DNA of 64,000 bases from Actinomycetospora lemnae (GCF_028737315.1 NZ_JAQZAO010000011.1:62001-126000), one strand, 5' to 3'; numbered from the stretch's first letter, positions 34,859 to 43,332 are shown. Notes: a model not told the origin generated them from the letters alone. Program-made: numbers and translations.

Positions 34859-35250
34859 CGCGCCGGCGCCGGGTCGTCGCCGAAGGCGTGGCGGCGCACG
34901 AGCGACTTGGCGACCTCGCTGGTCGGCGGGGCGTCCGCCGCGAGCGCGATGGCCATGTCCTTGGCCTCGTCCTTCTTCTGCTCGGCCTGCTCCTTGCCCG
35001 CGGAACCGACCTGGATCCCGAAGTAGGCGGCGGCGAGCGTGCTGATCGCCGTGGCCACCGAGGACACGAGGGCGACCCCGTCGGAGGCCGTCGGGTAGCG
35101 CAGCGCGGCGATCAGGAAGATCAGCACGATGGCCGCGATGGCCACCACGACAACGATGAGCCCGTAGCGCCACCGGGCGTTCGCGTCCGGCACCGGGGGG
35201 CTCGGGGGGTTCGGCGGGCCCGGTCGCTCCGGCTGGTCCGGTGTGGCCAT
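34825..35250 (-). CDS. Small membrane protein with proline-rich N-terminus, hypothetical
   Basis: A 141-residue protein: a Pro-rich N-terminus (about 1-25), a transmembrane helix (about 29-50, YGLIVVVVAIAAIVLIFLIA), a second hydrophobic helix (about 58-79, GVALVSSVATAISTLAAAYF), then a charged region with KEQAEQKKDEAKDMA (possible coiled coil). No family recognised. ATG start. The region from 35251 to 35407 carries no convincing gene. Confidence 0.6.
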   Translation of the reverse strand: MATPDQPERPGPPNPPSPPVPDANARWRYGLIVVVVAIAAIVLIFLIAALRYPTASDGVALVSSVATAISTLAAAYFGIQVGSAGKEQAEQKKDEAKDMAIALAADAPPTSEVAKSLVRRHAFGDDPAPARQPGPSGWARS

Positions 35251-35407
35251 GGGTCCCCCTCGCCGACGTCCGCCCCGACTCGACCACGGAGCGTAAGCGT
35301 CGGCGGCGACGACGATCAAGGAGTCGCCCGGACGCCACTCGCGCCTCCCACGCCGCGCGCAGCCGGAGCCGGTGTCCGCGGCTCGAGGTTCGTGTCGGCG
35401 TGGGCGG

Positions 35408-35950
35408 TCACCGACGTGGGGCGTAGGCCAGCACCACGGCCCCGCTGCGCATCTCGGTCACCCCGGTCAGCTGCATGCCCGTCGTGCCGATGCCCGACAG
35501 CAGCGACTCGCCGGACCCCGCGACGAACGGGGAGATGCTCAGGTGCAGCTCGTCCAGCAGACCTGCCTCGACGAGCGCTCGGCTGAACGGGCCGTTGCCG
35601 TACTTCAGCAGCGTGCCGTCGCCGGCCTCCTTGAGCCGGGCGACGGCCTCGACGCCGTCGCCGTCGAGGACCTGGGCGTTCCAGGTGGTCTCGGTCAGCG
35701 TGGTGGAGGCGACGTACTTCGGCAGGGCGTTGAGCGTGTCGGCGAGGCCGCCGCTCCTGGCCGGCCACGTCGCGGCGAAACCCTCGTAGGTCTCCCGGCC
35801 GAGCACGAGCCCGGCGGCGTCCTCCAGCAGCCGGAACTGGTAGTCGAGGTGGTCGTCGCCAGGGGCGAGCGTCAACTGTGCGGCCCAGAAGGCGTTGCCG
35901 GAGGCCATCCCGTCGATCGAGAGATGATCGAACTCGATCAGTCTGCGCAT
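35408..35950 (-). CDS. Dihydrofolate-reductase-fold (RibD C-terminal) protein
   Basis: A 180-residue protein of the RibD_C/YyaP group: MRRLIEFDHLSIDGMASGNA, LVLGRETYEGFAATWPAR, NALPKYVASTTL, LKEAGDGTLLKYGNGPFSRA and LLDELHLSISPFVAGSGE. Such standalone proteins are annotated as dihydrofolate reductase family, but usually lack a proven activity. The ATG at 35950 fits the family N-terminus. It lies 61 nt downstream of an AraC-type regulator gene on the same strand, which may control it. Confidence 0.82.
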   Translation of the reverse strand: MRRLIEFDHLSIDGMASGNAFWAAQLTLAPGDDHLDYQFRLLEDAAGLVLGRETYEGFAATWPARSGGLADTLNALPKYVASTTLTETTWNAQVLDGDGVEAVARLKEAGDGTLLKYGNGPFSRALVEAGLLDELHLSISPFVAGSGESLLSGIGTTGMQLTGVTEMRSGAVVLAYAPRR

Positions 35951-36011
35951 GGGCGGAGCCAAGCAGCGGCGTGATCCGGCCGTCTTGTACCGAACCGAAC
36001 GCGGCCGGGCG

Positions 36012-36701
36012 TCAGAACGCGAGGAAGGGCACGCCGGACCGCAGCTCGGCCGGCGTGTGACCGGTCGCCCACCGCATCGCCCGCCCGAGCTGCGGCTGGT
36101 CGTAGTAGCCGCCGGCGGCGACGACGTCGGCGATCGCTCCGCCCGCGGCGAGGAGCTGCGCCGCGCGCTGGGCCTGCTCGATGCTGGCGAGCTTGCGGCG
36201 CGAGATGCCGACGGCCCGGCGGAACCGGAGCTGCGCGGTGCGTGCCGACATCGCCCGCGGTCGTTCGCCGTGACGGATGTCGTCGACGAGCGGATCGAAC
36301 GCCACCAGGCCGGCGCGCACGAGCCGCTCGAGGAAGACGTCGACGTTCTGCTCGGTCGGCATCTCCCAGTCCCGGCCGTCCAGCAGGACCCGGCCGCTGG
36401 ACGACGTCGGCAGCACGGCGTCGTTGAGGTCGGTCAGTCCGGACGGCGGGAACATCGGCAGATAGGCGCCGAGCTGCAGGTCGACACCGAAGAACGCGCA
36501 GCCCTCGGGGCAGGTCATCCGCGTGGCCCGGGTCTCCGGTCCACGCAGGTGCACGCTCAGCCCGTCACCCGACCGCGCGATGACGATCATCGAGGAGCCC
36601 TTGACCCCCGAGGTGAACGCGCTCGGGGCGTCGCAGCTCGCCGACCAGACGCGCCGTGCCAGCGGGAGGTCGCCGGTGACGGTGTCGAACACCAACCCCA
36701 T
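36012..36701 (-). CDS. AraC-family transcriptional regulator
   Basis: A 229-residue regulator. The N-terminal half (about 1-130) is a cupin-like or AraC-binding sensor with VHLRGPETRATRMTCPEGC and FFGVDLQLGAYLPMF. The C-terminal half has the two-helix-turn-helix AraC DNA-binding domain: MSARTAQLRFRRAVGISRRK, ASIEQAQRAAQLLAAGGAIA, and YYDQPQLGRAMRWATGHTPAE. Signal unknown. Probably acts on the downstream RibD-type gene, its own gene, or both. Confidence 0.85.
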   Translation of the reverse strand: MGLVFDTVTGDLPLARRVWSASCDAPSAFTSGVKGSSMIVIARSGDGLSVHLRGPETRATRMTCPEGCAFFGVDLQLGAYLPMFPPSGLTDLNDAVLPTSSSGRVLLDGRDWEMPTEQNVDVFLERLVRAGLVAFDPLVDDIRHGERPRAMSARTAQLRFRRAVGISRRKLASIEQAQRAAQLLAAGGAIADVVAAGGYYDQPQLGRAMRWATGHTPAELRSGVPFLAF

Positions 36702-36752
36702 CGGCGCGAGCGTAGTGAGTGCACGGCCCCGGGAGGAGACCTCGCCGGGCGC

Positions 36753-36914
36753 CTACCCGTCGAGGTCGGCGTTGTCCTCGACGTCGTCCACGACGTCGCG
36801 ACCCTCGCGCTCGGCCTGCTCGGCATCCTCGTCGGTGAACGGCGAGGAGGCTTCGGGCGCTGCCTCGTCGCGCTGGGCGGAGCTGTCCTCGGGGGACCGT
36901 CGGCGATCGTCCAT
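36753..36914 (-). CDS. Small acidic hypothetical protein
   Basis: A possible 53-residue acidic protein: MDDRRRSPEDSSAQRDEAAP, then SSPFTDEDAEQAEREGRDVV and DDVEDNADLDG. The composition resembles short disordered actinobacterial proteins. ATG start without a strong ribosome binding site. I include it because the frame is bounded cleanly between the AraC gene and the ars promoter, but support is limited. The 195 nt to arsR contain no other clear gene. Confidence 0.4.
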   Translation of the reverse strand: MDDRRRSPEDSSAQRDEAAPEASSPFTDEDAEQAEREGRDVVDDVEDNADLDG

Positions 36915-37085
36915 GGGCACGGCTGCCCGATCGCGGCACCGCGACAACCGTGGGGTCTCTCCGGCCGTCTCCCGTGGTCTCCGGCCTCGTGAGGCCGAGC
37001 CGACCGTCCGCACACCGCTCGTGGCCTGCCTCCTCGGTGTGCTCCTTGCTCCGCCGCTCGCCGAGACAGCCGCCTTGCGCGTGAA

Positions 37086-37117
37086 TTCGACGGCTGTCAA
37101 GGTAGAAGAATGTCGAA
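37086..37117 (+). promoter_or_regulatory. Half-site pair around the arsR start (candidate ArsR operator)
   Basis: TTCGAC (37086-37091) and its complement GTCGAA (37112-37117) flank the start codon in a patch that is AT-rich for this genome, with TGTCAA and TAGAAG between. ArsR proteins usually bind imperfect dyads over their own promoters; a link to this site is an inference. Confidence 0.35.
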
Positions 37118-37556
37118 ACACGGTGGTGCCGACGAGCGGGCCCTGCCCCAGCTCGCCGACCTGGTGGGCTGCTGCTCCCCCCTCGCACGGGAGCCCCTGT
37201 CGGCCGAACAGTCGACCGAGCTGGCACGGGTGTTCAAGGCGATGGGCGACCCGGTCCGGCTGCGGCTGCTCTCGCTGATCGCGTCGCACGCCGGCGGCGA
37301 GGCCTGCGTGTGCGACCTGACCGACGTGTTCGACCTGTCCGGCCCGACGATCTCCCACCACCTCAAGGTGCTGCGTGAGGCCGGACTGATCACGGGCGAG
37401 CGTCGCGGCACCTGGGTCTACTACCGCATCCAGCCCGGCGTGCTCGAGGCACTGGCCGCCGTCCTGGTGCCCGCGGTACCCCAGGCGGTGCCCACCGACC
37501 TGGAGAGTGCAACCATCCCGGAAGGGCGACGCGAGCTGCCCGTGGTGGAGGCGTGA
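37110..37556 (+). CDS. arsR: ArsR/SmtB family arsenic-responsive repressor
   Basis: A 148-residue winged-helix repressor. It has LARVFKAMGDPVRLRLLSLI, the metalloid-binding motif EACVCDLTDVF (CxC at the DNA-binding helix), the recognition helix in LSGPTISHHLKVLREAGLI, and a wing with GTWVYYRIQPG. The N-terminal VGCCSPL adds further cysteines. It would release DNA on binding As(III), switching on acr3 and arsC. Its stop overlaps the GTG of acr3 (GTGA), so the genes are translationally coupled. Confidence 0.93.
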   Translation: MSKHGGADERALPQLADLVGCCSPLAREPLSAEQSTELARVFKAMGDPVRLRLLSLIASHAGGEACVCDLTDVFDLSGPTISHHLKVLREAGLITGERRGTWVYYRIQPGVLEALAAVLVPAVPQAVPTDLESATIPEGRRELPVVEA

Positions 37557-38710
37557 GCACCGAGAACACCACCGGAGCCGCCCAGCGGGCCGCCACGGAC
37601 CCGGCCGAGGCGAGCGTCGTCGCCAAGCTCTCCACCCTCGACCGGTTCCTCCCGGTCTGGATCCTCGCCGCCATGATCGTCGGCCTCCTGGCCGGTCGCC
37701 TGATCCCCGGGTTCGGCGAGGCCCTCGGCGCGGTCGCCATCGACGGCGTCTCGCTGCCGATCGCGCTCGGGCTGCTCGTGATGATGTACCCGGTGCTGGC
37801 GAAGGTCCGCTACGACCGCCTCGACACCGTCACCGGCGACCGCCGGCTCCTGGTGTCCTCGCTGGTGCTGAACTGGCTGATCGGCCCGGCGCTGATGTTC
37901 GCGCTGGCCTGGCTGCTGCTGCCCGACCTGCCCGAGTACCGCACCGGGCTGATCGTCGTCGGGCTCGCCCGCTGCATCGCCATGGTCATCATCTGGAACG
38001 ACCTCGCCTGCGGCGACCGCGAGGCCGCCGCCGTGCTCGTCGCGCTCAACAGCGTGTTCCAGGTGATCGCCTTCGGCGTCCTCGGGTGGTTCTACCTCGC
38101 GGTCCTGCCCGGCTGGCTCGGCCTGCCCACCGCCGGGCTCGACGTCTCCGCGTGGGCGATCGTCCGCTCGGTACTGATCTTCCTGGGCATCCCGCTCCTG
38201 GCCGGCTACCTCACCCGACGACTCGGCGAGCGCGCGAAGGACCGCACCTGGTACGAGGAGCGCTTCCTGCCCCGGATCGGGCCCTTCGCGCTCTACGGCC
38301 TGCTGTTCACCATCGTGGTCCTCTTCGCCCTGCAGGGCGACGCCATCACCAGCCGGCCCCTCGACGTCGTCCGGATCGCGCTGCCCCTGCTCATCTACTT
38401 CGCGGTGATGTGGGCCGGCTCCTACGCCCTCGGGCGCGCGGTCGGGCTGGGCTACGAGCGCACCACCACGCTGGCGTTCACCGCCGCGGGCAACAACTTC
38501 GAGCTCGCCATCGCCGTCGCCATCGCCACGTGGGGCGCCACCAGCGGCCAGGCCCTCGCCGGGGTCGTCGGCCCCCTCATCGAGGTCCCCGTCCTGGTCG
38601 CCCTGGTCTACGTCTCCCTCTGGCTGCGCCGGCGTCTGTTCCCCACGCAGCCCGAGGCGCTGCGCTCTCTCGACGGTCCAGCAACCACCCACTCGCAGCG
38701 GAGCCCCTGA
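37553..38710 (+). CDS. acr3: ACR3-family arsenite efflux transporter
   Basis: A 385-residue membrane protein with about ten helices that exports arsenite (and in some members antimonite) using the proton gradient. Family motifs: LPVWILAAMIVGLLAGRLIP, LGLLVMMYPVLAKVRYD, LARCIAMVIIWNDLACGD with the conserved cysteine, and TAAGNNFELAIAVAIATWG near the C-terminus. It is the second gene of the ars operon. Start GTG overlaps arsR, and the stop overlaps arsC (TGATG). Confidence 0.95.
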   Translation: MSTENTTGAAQRAATDPAEASVVAKLSTLDRFLPVWILAAMIVGLLAGRLIPGFGEALGAVAIDGVSLPIALGLLVMMYPVLAKVRYDRLDTVTGDRRLLVSSLVLNWLIGPALMFALAWLLLPDLPEYRTGLIVVGLARCIAMVIIWNDLACGDREAAAVLVALNSVFQVIAFGVLGWFYLAVLPGWLGLPTAGLDVSAWAIVRSVLIFLGIPLLAGYLTRRLGERAKDRTWYEERFLPRIGPFALYGLLFTIVVLFALQGDAITSRPLDVVRIALPLLIYFAVMWAGSYALGRAVGLGYERTTTLAFTAAGNNFELAIAVAIATWGATSGQALAGVVGPLIEVPVLVALVYVSLWLRRRLFPTQPEALRSLDGPATTHSQRSP

Positions 38711-39378
38711 TGACCAAGACCTACCAGCGCCACGACCTCTCGATCGACCAACGCCTCGCGCTCAAGACCGCGGCGAAGAACCTCCAGCGCGAGTTCGCCG
38801 ACACCTTCGGGGTGGAGACGATCGAGCGGTTCCTGCACTCGTCCTACGACGACTTCGCCGGCCGGGCGACCGTCGTCAAGTTCCTGCCGTTGTTGGCCGA
38901 GCGCTTCGCCCGCCAGCGGCTGCACGCCCTGGCCAAGGTCGAGGGCCTGTCCCACGACGAGCGCCCGGCGGTGCTGTTCCTGTGCACCCACAACGCCGGC
39001 CGCTCGCAGATGGCGCTCGGGTTCTTCACCCACCTCGCCGGCGACCAGGCGGTGGCCTACTCCGGGGGGTCGGAGCCGGCCAGCGAGGTCAACCCGGCGG
39101 CCGTGGCCGCGATGGCCGAGTGCGGGATCGACATCTCCGGCGAGTTCCCGAAGCCGTGGACCGACGAGGTCGTCCGCGCCGCCGACGTCGTGGTCACCAT
39201 GGGCTGCGGCGACGCCTGCCCGGTGTTCCCCGGCAAGCGCTACGAGGAGTGGGTACTGGAGGACCCCGCCGGGCTCGACCTCGAGGCCACCCGGCCCATC
39301 CGCGACGAGATCGAGCGCCGCGTGCGCGGCCTGCTCAACGACATCGGCGCGACGCCCCTGCACTCCACCGCCCGCTGA
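38710..39378 (+). CDS. arsC: Arsenate reductase ArsC (LMW-phosphatase type) with N-terminal helical domain
   Basis: Reduces arsenate to arsenite for export by Acr3. Residues 1-80 form an added helical domain (RLALKTAAKNLQREFADTFG, IERFLHSSYDDFA, VVKFLPLLAERFARQRLHAL), seen in actinobacterial ArsC proteins. Residues 86-222 are the low-molecular-weight phosphatase fold with the P-loop FLCTHNAGRSQMA (Cys92) and VVTMGCGDACPVFPGKRYEEW (Cys166, Cys170). The 4-residue Cys spacing differs from the thioredoxin-coupled Staphylococcus enzyme, so a mycothiol or mycoredoxin reductant is plausible (inference). A terminator-like hairpin follows. Confidence 0.92.
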   Translation: MTKTYQRHDLSIDQRLALKTAAKNLQREFADTFGVETIERFLHSSYDDFAGRATVVKFLPLLAERFARQRLHALAKVEGLSHDERPAVLFLCTHNAGRSQMALGFFTHLAGDQAVAYSGGSEPASEVNPAAVAAMAECGIDISGEFPKPWTDEVVRAADVVVTMGCGDACPVFPGKRYEEWVLEDPAGLDLEATRPIRDEIERRVRGLLNDIGATPLHSTAR

Positions 39379-39389
39379 CCGCCCGGGGT

Positions 39390-39420
39390 CGGGGACCTGT
39401 CGGCACCGGACAGGTCCCCG
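39390..39420 (+). terminator. Hairpin after arsC
   Basis: A 12-bp perfect stem (CGGGGACCTGTC at 39390-39401, complement at 39409-39420) with a 7-nt loop, 11 nt after the arsC stop. It probably ends or attenuates the arsR-acr3-arsC transcript before the flavoprotein gene. Confidence 0.75.
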
Positions 39421-39484
39421 TCCCGGCGCGTGCCCTCACCTCCGCGACACCACGCAGCTCCCCGACCAGGAAGGTCCGTGTCCC

Positions 39485-40927
39485 GTGCACCTCGTCGCGA
39501 TCGGAGGCAGCGACGCCGGCATCTCCGCCGCGCTGCGCGCCCGCGAGCTCGACCCGACGACCGACGTCACGGTCGTCGTCGCCGACGCCTACCCGAACTT
39601 CTCGATCTGCGGCATCCCGTACTACGTCTCGGGCGAGGTCACCCACTGGCGGGACCTCGCGCACCGCTCCCACGCCGACCTGGACGCCGCCGGTGTGGCG
39701 TTGCGGCTGGACACGACCGCCACCGCGATCGACGTCGACGGCCGTCGTCTGCACCTGCGCGACCGCGACGGGCGCGAGGACACGCTGGCCTACGACGAGC
39801 TGGTGGTCGGCACCGGCGCGACCTCGGTCCGCCCCCCGATCGCCGGGCTCGGCGGACCGGACGCTCTCGGTCCCGAGGACGGGGTGCACCTGCTGCACTC
39901 CATGGGCGACACGTTCGCCGTCATGCGGACACTCGGCGAGCAGCGGCCCGCCTCCGCCGTCATCGTGGGCGCGGGCTACATCGGCCTGGAGATGGCCGAG
40001 GCCCTGCGTTCCCGCGGGTTGGACGTGACCCAGGTCGAGGCCCTCCCCGAGGTGCTCCCGACCGTCGACCCCGAGCTCGGCGCTCTCGTGCACACCGAGC
40101 TCGCCGACCACGACGTGCAGGTCGTCACGTCGACCACGGTCGACGAGATCGTGCGCGCCGGCACCCGGGCGGGGGGCCGGCTGCGGGTGGAGGGACACCA
40201 CAGCGACGGGAGCTCGTTCACCCGCGCGGTCGATCTCGTGCTCGTCGTGGTCGGCGTGCGCCCGGACACCGGCCTGGCCGTCGACGCCGGCGCGGTGACC
40301 GGGGTCAAGGGCGCGCTCGTCGTCGACGAGCAGATGCGCACCAACCTCCCGCACGTCCACGCCGCCGGCGACTGCGTCGTCACGCATCACCGCCAGCTCG
40401 GGATCACCTACCTGCCGTTGGGCACCACGGCCCACAAGCAGGGTCGCGTCGCCGGTGAGAACGCCCTCGGGGGCTCGCGCCGTTTCGCGGGCAGCCTCGG
40501 CACCCAGGTCGTCAAGGTCTTCGATCTCGTCGCGGCCCGCACCGGACTCCGTGAGCACGAAGCGAGCGCCGTCGGGCTCCACCCGGCCACCACCGTGAGC
40601 CGCCCCGACGACCACAAGGCCTACTACCCCGGCGCCACCCCGATCCACATCGCGATCACCGGCGACACCGACACCGGAGCCCTGCTCGGCGCCCAGCTCG
40701 TCGGACGACGCGGCGCCGAGATCGCCAAGCGCGTCGACACCTACGCCGGGGCCCTGTTCCACGAGATGAGCGTGGACCAGGTCAGTGACCTCGACCTGTC
40801 CTACACCCCTCCCCTGGGCTCACCGTGGGACGCCGTGCAGATGGCCACCCAGGCCTGGGTGCGCAGCCGGGACGCCGCTCCCGTGCTGCTCCGCGAGCCC
40901 GTCCCGGCAGGACCCGCCCAGGACTGA
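39485..40927 (+). CDS. CoA-disulfide-reductase-like FAD/NAD(P) oxidoreductase of the ars locus
   Basis: A 480-residue pyridine nucleotide-disulfide oxidoreductase. It has the FAD motif AIGGSDAGISAALRARE, a single active-site cysteine in NFSICGIPYYVSG (Cys42) as in CoA-disulfide reductase and NADH oxidases, the NAD motif VIVGAGYIGLEMAEALRSRG, HVHAAGDCV, and a C-terminal dimerisation domain. Similar proteins often accompany actinobacterial ars genes, where they may regenerate a thiol for ArsC or act on an arsenic-thiol species; this is inference. GTG start after GGAAGG (about 9-14 nt upstream). Separated from arsC by a hairpin. Confidence 0.82.
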   Translation: MHLVAIGGSDAGISAALRARELDPTTDVTVVVADAYPNFSICGIPYYVSGEVTHWRDLAHRSHADLDAAGVALRLDTTATAIDVDGRRLHLRDRDGREDTLAYDELVVGTGATSVRPPIAGLGGPDALGPEDGVHLLHSMGDTFAVMRTLGEQRPASAVIVGAGYIGLEMAEALRSRGLDVTQVEALPEVLPTVDPELGALVHTELADHDVQVVTSTTVDEIVRAGTRAGGRLRVEGHHSDGSSFTRAVDLVLVVVGVRPDTGLAVDAGAVTGVKGALVVDEQMRTNLPHVHAAGDCVVTHHRQLGITYLPLGTTAHKQGRVAGENALGGSRRFAGSLGTQVVKVFDLVAARTGLREHEASAVGLHPATTVSRPDDHKAYYPGATPIHIAITGDTDTGALLGAQLVGRRGAEIAKRVDTYAGALFHEMSVDQVSDLDLSYTPPLGSPWDAVQMATQAWVRSRDAAPVLLREPVPAGPAQD

Positions 40928-40950
40928 TCACCGGGTGGACCGACAGGCCG

Positions 40951-42225
40951 TCAGCTGTGAGAGAGGTCTGCGTCGAACAGGCCCGCGCCCCCGCACACCC
41001 CCGTCTCGTCGAGGATCAGCTCGACCCGGGACGCGGCCTCGTGGTCGCCGGCGAGCTCGGCCGCGATCGAGCGGACCTGCTCGTAGCCGGTGCGGGCGAG
41101 GAAGGTCGGGGCACGGCCGTACGACTTCATCCCCGCCAGATAGACGCCCGGCTCGGGGTGGGCGAGCTCCTCGGCACCGTGCGGGTACACCGTGCCGCAC
41201 GAATGCGCGTTGGGGTCGATGAGCGGCGCCAACAGGACCGGCGCCTGCAGGGTCGCGTCGAGCTGGAGGCGGACCTCGGACAGCCACGACAGGTCCGGCC
41301 GGAACCCGGTCACCACGACGACCTCGTCCACGCTCTCCACCTGCCGGCCGTCGTCGGAGGTCAGCGACAACCGACCGGCGTCGTCCTGCTCCACGCGCTC
41401 GGTGCGGAACCCGAACACCGGCGTCACCGAGCCCGCCTCCACCGCCTCGGCGGCCCGCTTGCCGAGAGCGCCGCGAGCAGGGAGCTGGTCCGCGTCGCCG
41501 CCCCCGAGGACCTGGCCGAACCCGGCCCGGCGGAGCAGCCACGACACCCGGGTGCCGGGCTCATCGGCCACGAGCTCCGCGAAGGCCGCCACTGCGGTCA
41601 ACGCCGAGTGCCCGGACCCGGCCACCACGACGTACCGACCGGCGTAGCGACGACGCTCCTCGGGGTCCGTCAGGTCCGGGACCGCGGCCCGGATGCGCTC
41701 CCCTGCGGCGCGCTCGCCGATGGCCGGCAGCCCGTCCCCACCGAGCGGGTTGGCCGACGTCCAGGTGCCCGACGCGTCGATGACGGCGCGGGCGGGGATG
41801 CGCTGCTCGCCGCCACCGGTGCTCACGTGCACGAGCAGCGGCTCGGTGTCGCGGCCGGCGTCGACCACGCGGTCGCGTCCCCGACGGGTCACGCCGACCA
41901 CGCGGGCGCCGGTCACCACGCGCGACCCGAGCGCGTCGGCGAGCGGCGCCAGGTAGCGCTCCGCCCACTCCGCGCCGCTCGGGTAGGACTCGGGGTCCGG
42001 CTGGGTCCAGCCGTGCTTCTCCAGCAGCCGCCGTGCGGCCGGGTCGACCACCCACTCCCACGGCGAGAACAGCCGCACGTGACCCCACTCGCGCACCGAG
42101 GACCCGGCGTGCTCACCGGCCTCGAGCACCAGCGGCTCCACCCCCTGCTCGAGGAGCTCCGCCGCCGCAGCGAGCCCCACCGGACCCGCGCCGACCACCA
42201 CCACCGGCAGTACCGTCCCGTTCAT
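40951..42225 (-). CDS. FAD-dependent oxidoreductase of the arsenic locus (ArsO-like?)
   Basis: A 424-residue flavoprotein with GAGPVGLAAAAELLEQGVEP (FAD motif), VREWGHVRLFSPWEWVVDPA, a second dinucleotide motif in VVVAGSGHSALTAVAAF, VVVVTGFRPDLSWLSEV, and a late PGVYLAGMKSYGRAPTFLA. The layout fits flavin-containing monooxygenase-like proteins that occur next to arsR/arsN in actinobacteria; ArsO from Streptomyces is one such. Whether it oxidises an arsenical, a thiol or something else is unknown. ATG at 42225 with GGAGG 6 nt upstream. Divergent from the ArsR-ArsN fusion, with palindromes between. Confidence 0.75.
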   Translation of the reverse strand: MNGTVLPVVVVGAGPVGLAAAAELLEQGVEPLVLEAGEHAGSSVREWGHVRLFSPWEWVVDPAARRLLEKHGWTQPDPESYPSGAEWAERYLAPLADALGSRVVTGARVVGVTRRGRDRVVDAGRDTEPLLVHVSTGGGEQRIPARAVIDASGTWTSANPLGGDGLPAIGERAAGERIRAAVPDLTDPEERRRYAGRYVVVAGSGHSALTAVAAFAELVADEPGTRVSWLLRRAGFGQVLGGGDADQLPARGALGKRAAEAVEAGSVTPVFGFRTERVEQDDAGRLSLTSDDGRQVESVDEVVVVTGFRPDLSWLSEVRLQLDATLQAPVLLAPLIDPNAHSCGTVYPHGAEELAHPEPGVYLAGMKSYGRAPTFLARTGYEQVRSIAAELAGDHEAASRVELILDETGVCGGAGLFDADLSHS

Positions 42226-42244
42226 GCCGCCTCCATCGACGAGC

Positions 42245-42298
42245 TTCGATCGAACGAGGCGGACTGTATCGACGCCGATCGATGGGTGCAACCATCGA
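42245..42298. promoter_or_regulatory. Divergent ars operator region with two palindromes
   Basis: TTCGATCGAA (42245-42254) is a perfect palindrome, and TCGATGG-n6-CCATCGA (42279-42298) is a perfect 7-bp-arm dyad. Both lie in the 95 bp between the FAD oxidoreductase (start 42225) and the ArsR-ArsN fusion (start 42321), with additional ATCGAT/GTCGAC half-sites. A TACTCT hexamer 6 nt before the GTG at 42321 marks a likely leaderless promoter just downstream of the dyad. The fusion protein is the natural candidate to bind here. Confidence 0.65.
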
Positions 42299-42320
42299 CT
42301 CGGATCGATACTCTGTCGAC

Positions 42321-43190
42321 GTGAGCGCGAGCCCCCTGCCGTCGGTCAGCCCGCCCGACCCCGCGGCCGTCCGACCGGTGCAGCTCCCGAACGACCACGC
42401 GGCGACCTATGCCAGCTGGTACGCCTGCCTCGCCGAGCCCGTGCGCGTCCGCCTGCTGCACGCGGTCGCGACCGCGGCCGCGCCGGTCTCGGTCGGCCGG
42501 CTGGCCGAGCTGACCGGGATCAGCCAGGCCACCTGCTCACACCACCTGCGCAAGCTCGCCGAGACCGGGTTCGTCGTCCTCCGCCGAGAAGGAACGACCA
42601 CCCGCGTGGCGGTCGATCCCGCCTGCTGCGTCGGCCTGCCCCACGCGGCCGATGCGGTCATGGGCCTGCTCGCCGACCGGCCCTGCTGCCCCGAGGACCT
42701 GCCCGACGACGTGTCGGTGCGCGCGATGGAGCATCGCGACTGGGACCCCGTGCGGCGCATCTACGCCGAAGGCATCGCGACCGGCGACGCCACCTTCGAG
42801 ACCGAGGTCCCCGACACCGAGACCCTCGACGCCACCTGGCTGCCCGACCACCGGTGGGTCGCCGAGATCGACGGCGAGGTCGTCGGCTGGGCCACCGCCA
42901 GCCCCACATCCACCCGCGAGGTGTACGCCGGGGTCGTCGAGACCTCGGTCTACGTCGGCGAGGGCCACCGCGGTCGTGGCGTCGGCACGAGCCTCGTCCA
43001 GCGCCAGGTCACCGCCGCCGACGCGGCGGGGCTCTGGACCCTGCAGACCTCGATCTTCCCGGAGAACCGGGCGAGCATCGCGCTCCACCACTCCGCCGGC
43101 TACCGGACCCTCGGCGTCCGCGAACGCATCGGCCAGCACCACGGCGTCTGGCGCGACGTCGTGTTCCTCGAGCGTCGGCGTCCGGCCTGA
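42321..43190 (+). CDS. ArsR-type regulator fused to GNAT acetyltransferase (ArsN)
   Basis: A 289-residue two-domain protein. Residues about 25-115 are an ArsR winged helix: WYACLAEPVRVRLLHAVATA, the recognition helix ISQATCSHHLRKLAETGFVV, REGTTTRVAVDPACCVGLP. A cysteine-rich link (ADRPCCPEDLP) could bind As(III) together with ACC. Residues about 125-285 are a phosphinothricin/ArsN-type GNAT domain: VRAMEHRDWDPVRRIYAEGI, the acetyl-CoA loop GEGHRGRGVGTSLVQRQ, and FPENRASIALHHSAGYRTLG. ArsN1 enzymes acetylate the antibiotic arsinothricin or phosphinothricin. The fusion would couple sensing to detoxification. GTG chosen because TACTCT lies 6 nt upstream. Confidence 0.88.
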   Translation: MSASPLPSVSPPDPAAVRPVQLPNDHAATYASWYACLAEPVRVRLLHAVATAAAPVSVGRLAELTGISQATCSHHLRKLAETGFVVLRREGTTTRVAVDPACCVGLPHAADAVMGLLADRPCCPEDLPDDVSVRAMEHRDWDPVRRIYAEGIATGDATFETEVPDTETLDATWLPDHRWVAEIDGEVVGWATASPTSTREVYAGVVETSVYVGEGHRGRGVGTSLVQRQVTAADAAGLWTLQTSIFPENRASIALHHSAGYRTLGVRERIGQHHGVWRDVVFLERRRPA

Positions 43191-43289
43191 GCGGCGTCCG
43201 GTCGGCGACCCGTGGAGCGGGCTGAGCCCTGGGTCTTGTCTGCGGAACAGCTGTCCTGGGCGGCGGCGCGGCCCTCGCCCGGCTCGCTC

Positions 43290-43332
43290 CTCCGACCTGA
43301 TCGTTCGCTCGGAGTCGCCCCTCAGGTCGGAG
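43290..43332 (-). terminator. Hairpin downstream of rnpB
   Basis: CTCCGACCTGA (43290-43300) and its exact complement (43322-43332) flank a 21-nt loop. On the minus strand it begins about 26 nt after the mature rnpB 3' end, the right place for a terminator or 3' processing barrier. Confidence 0.6.
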
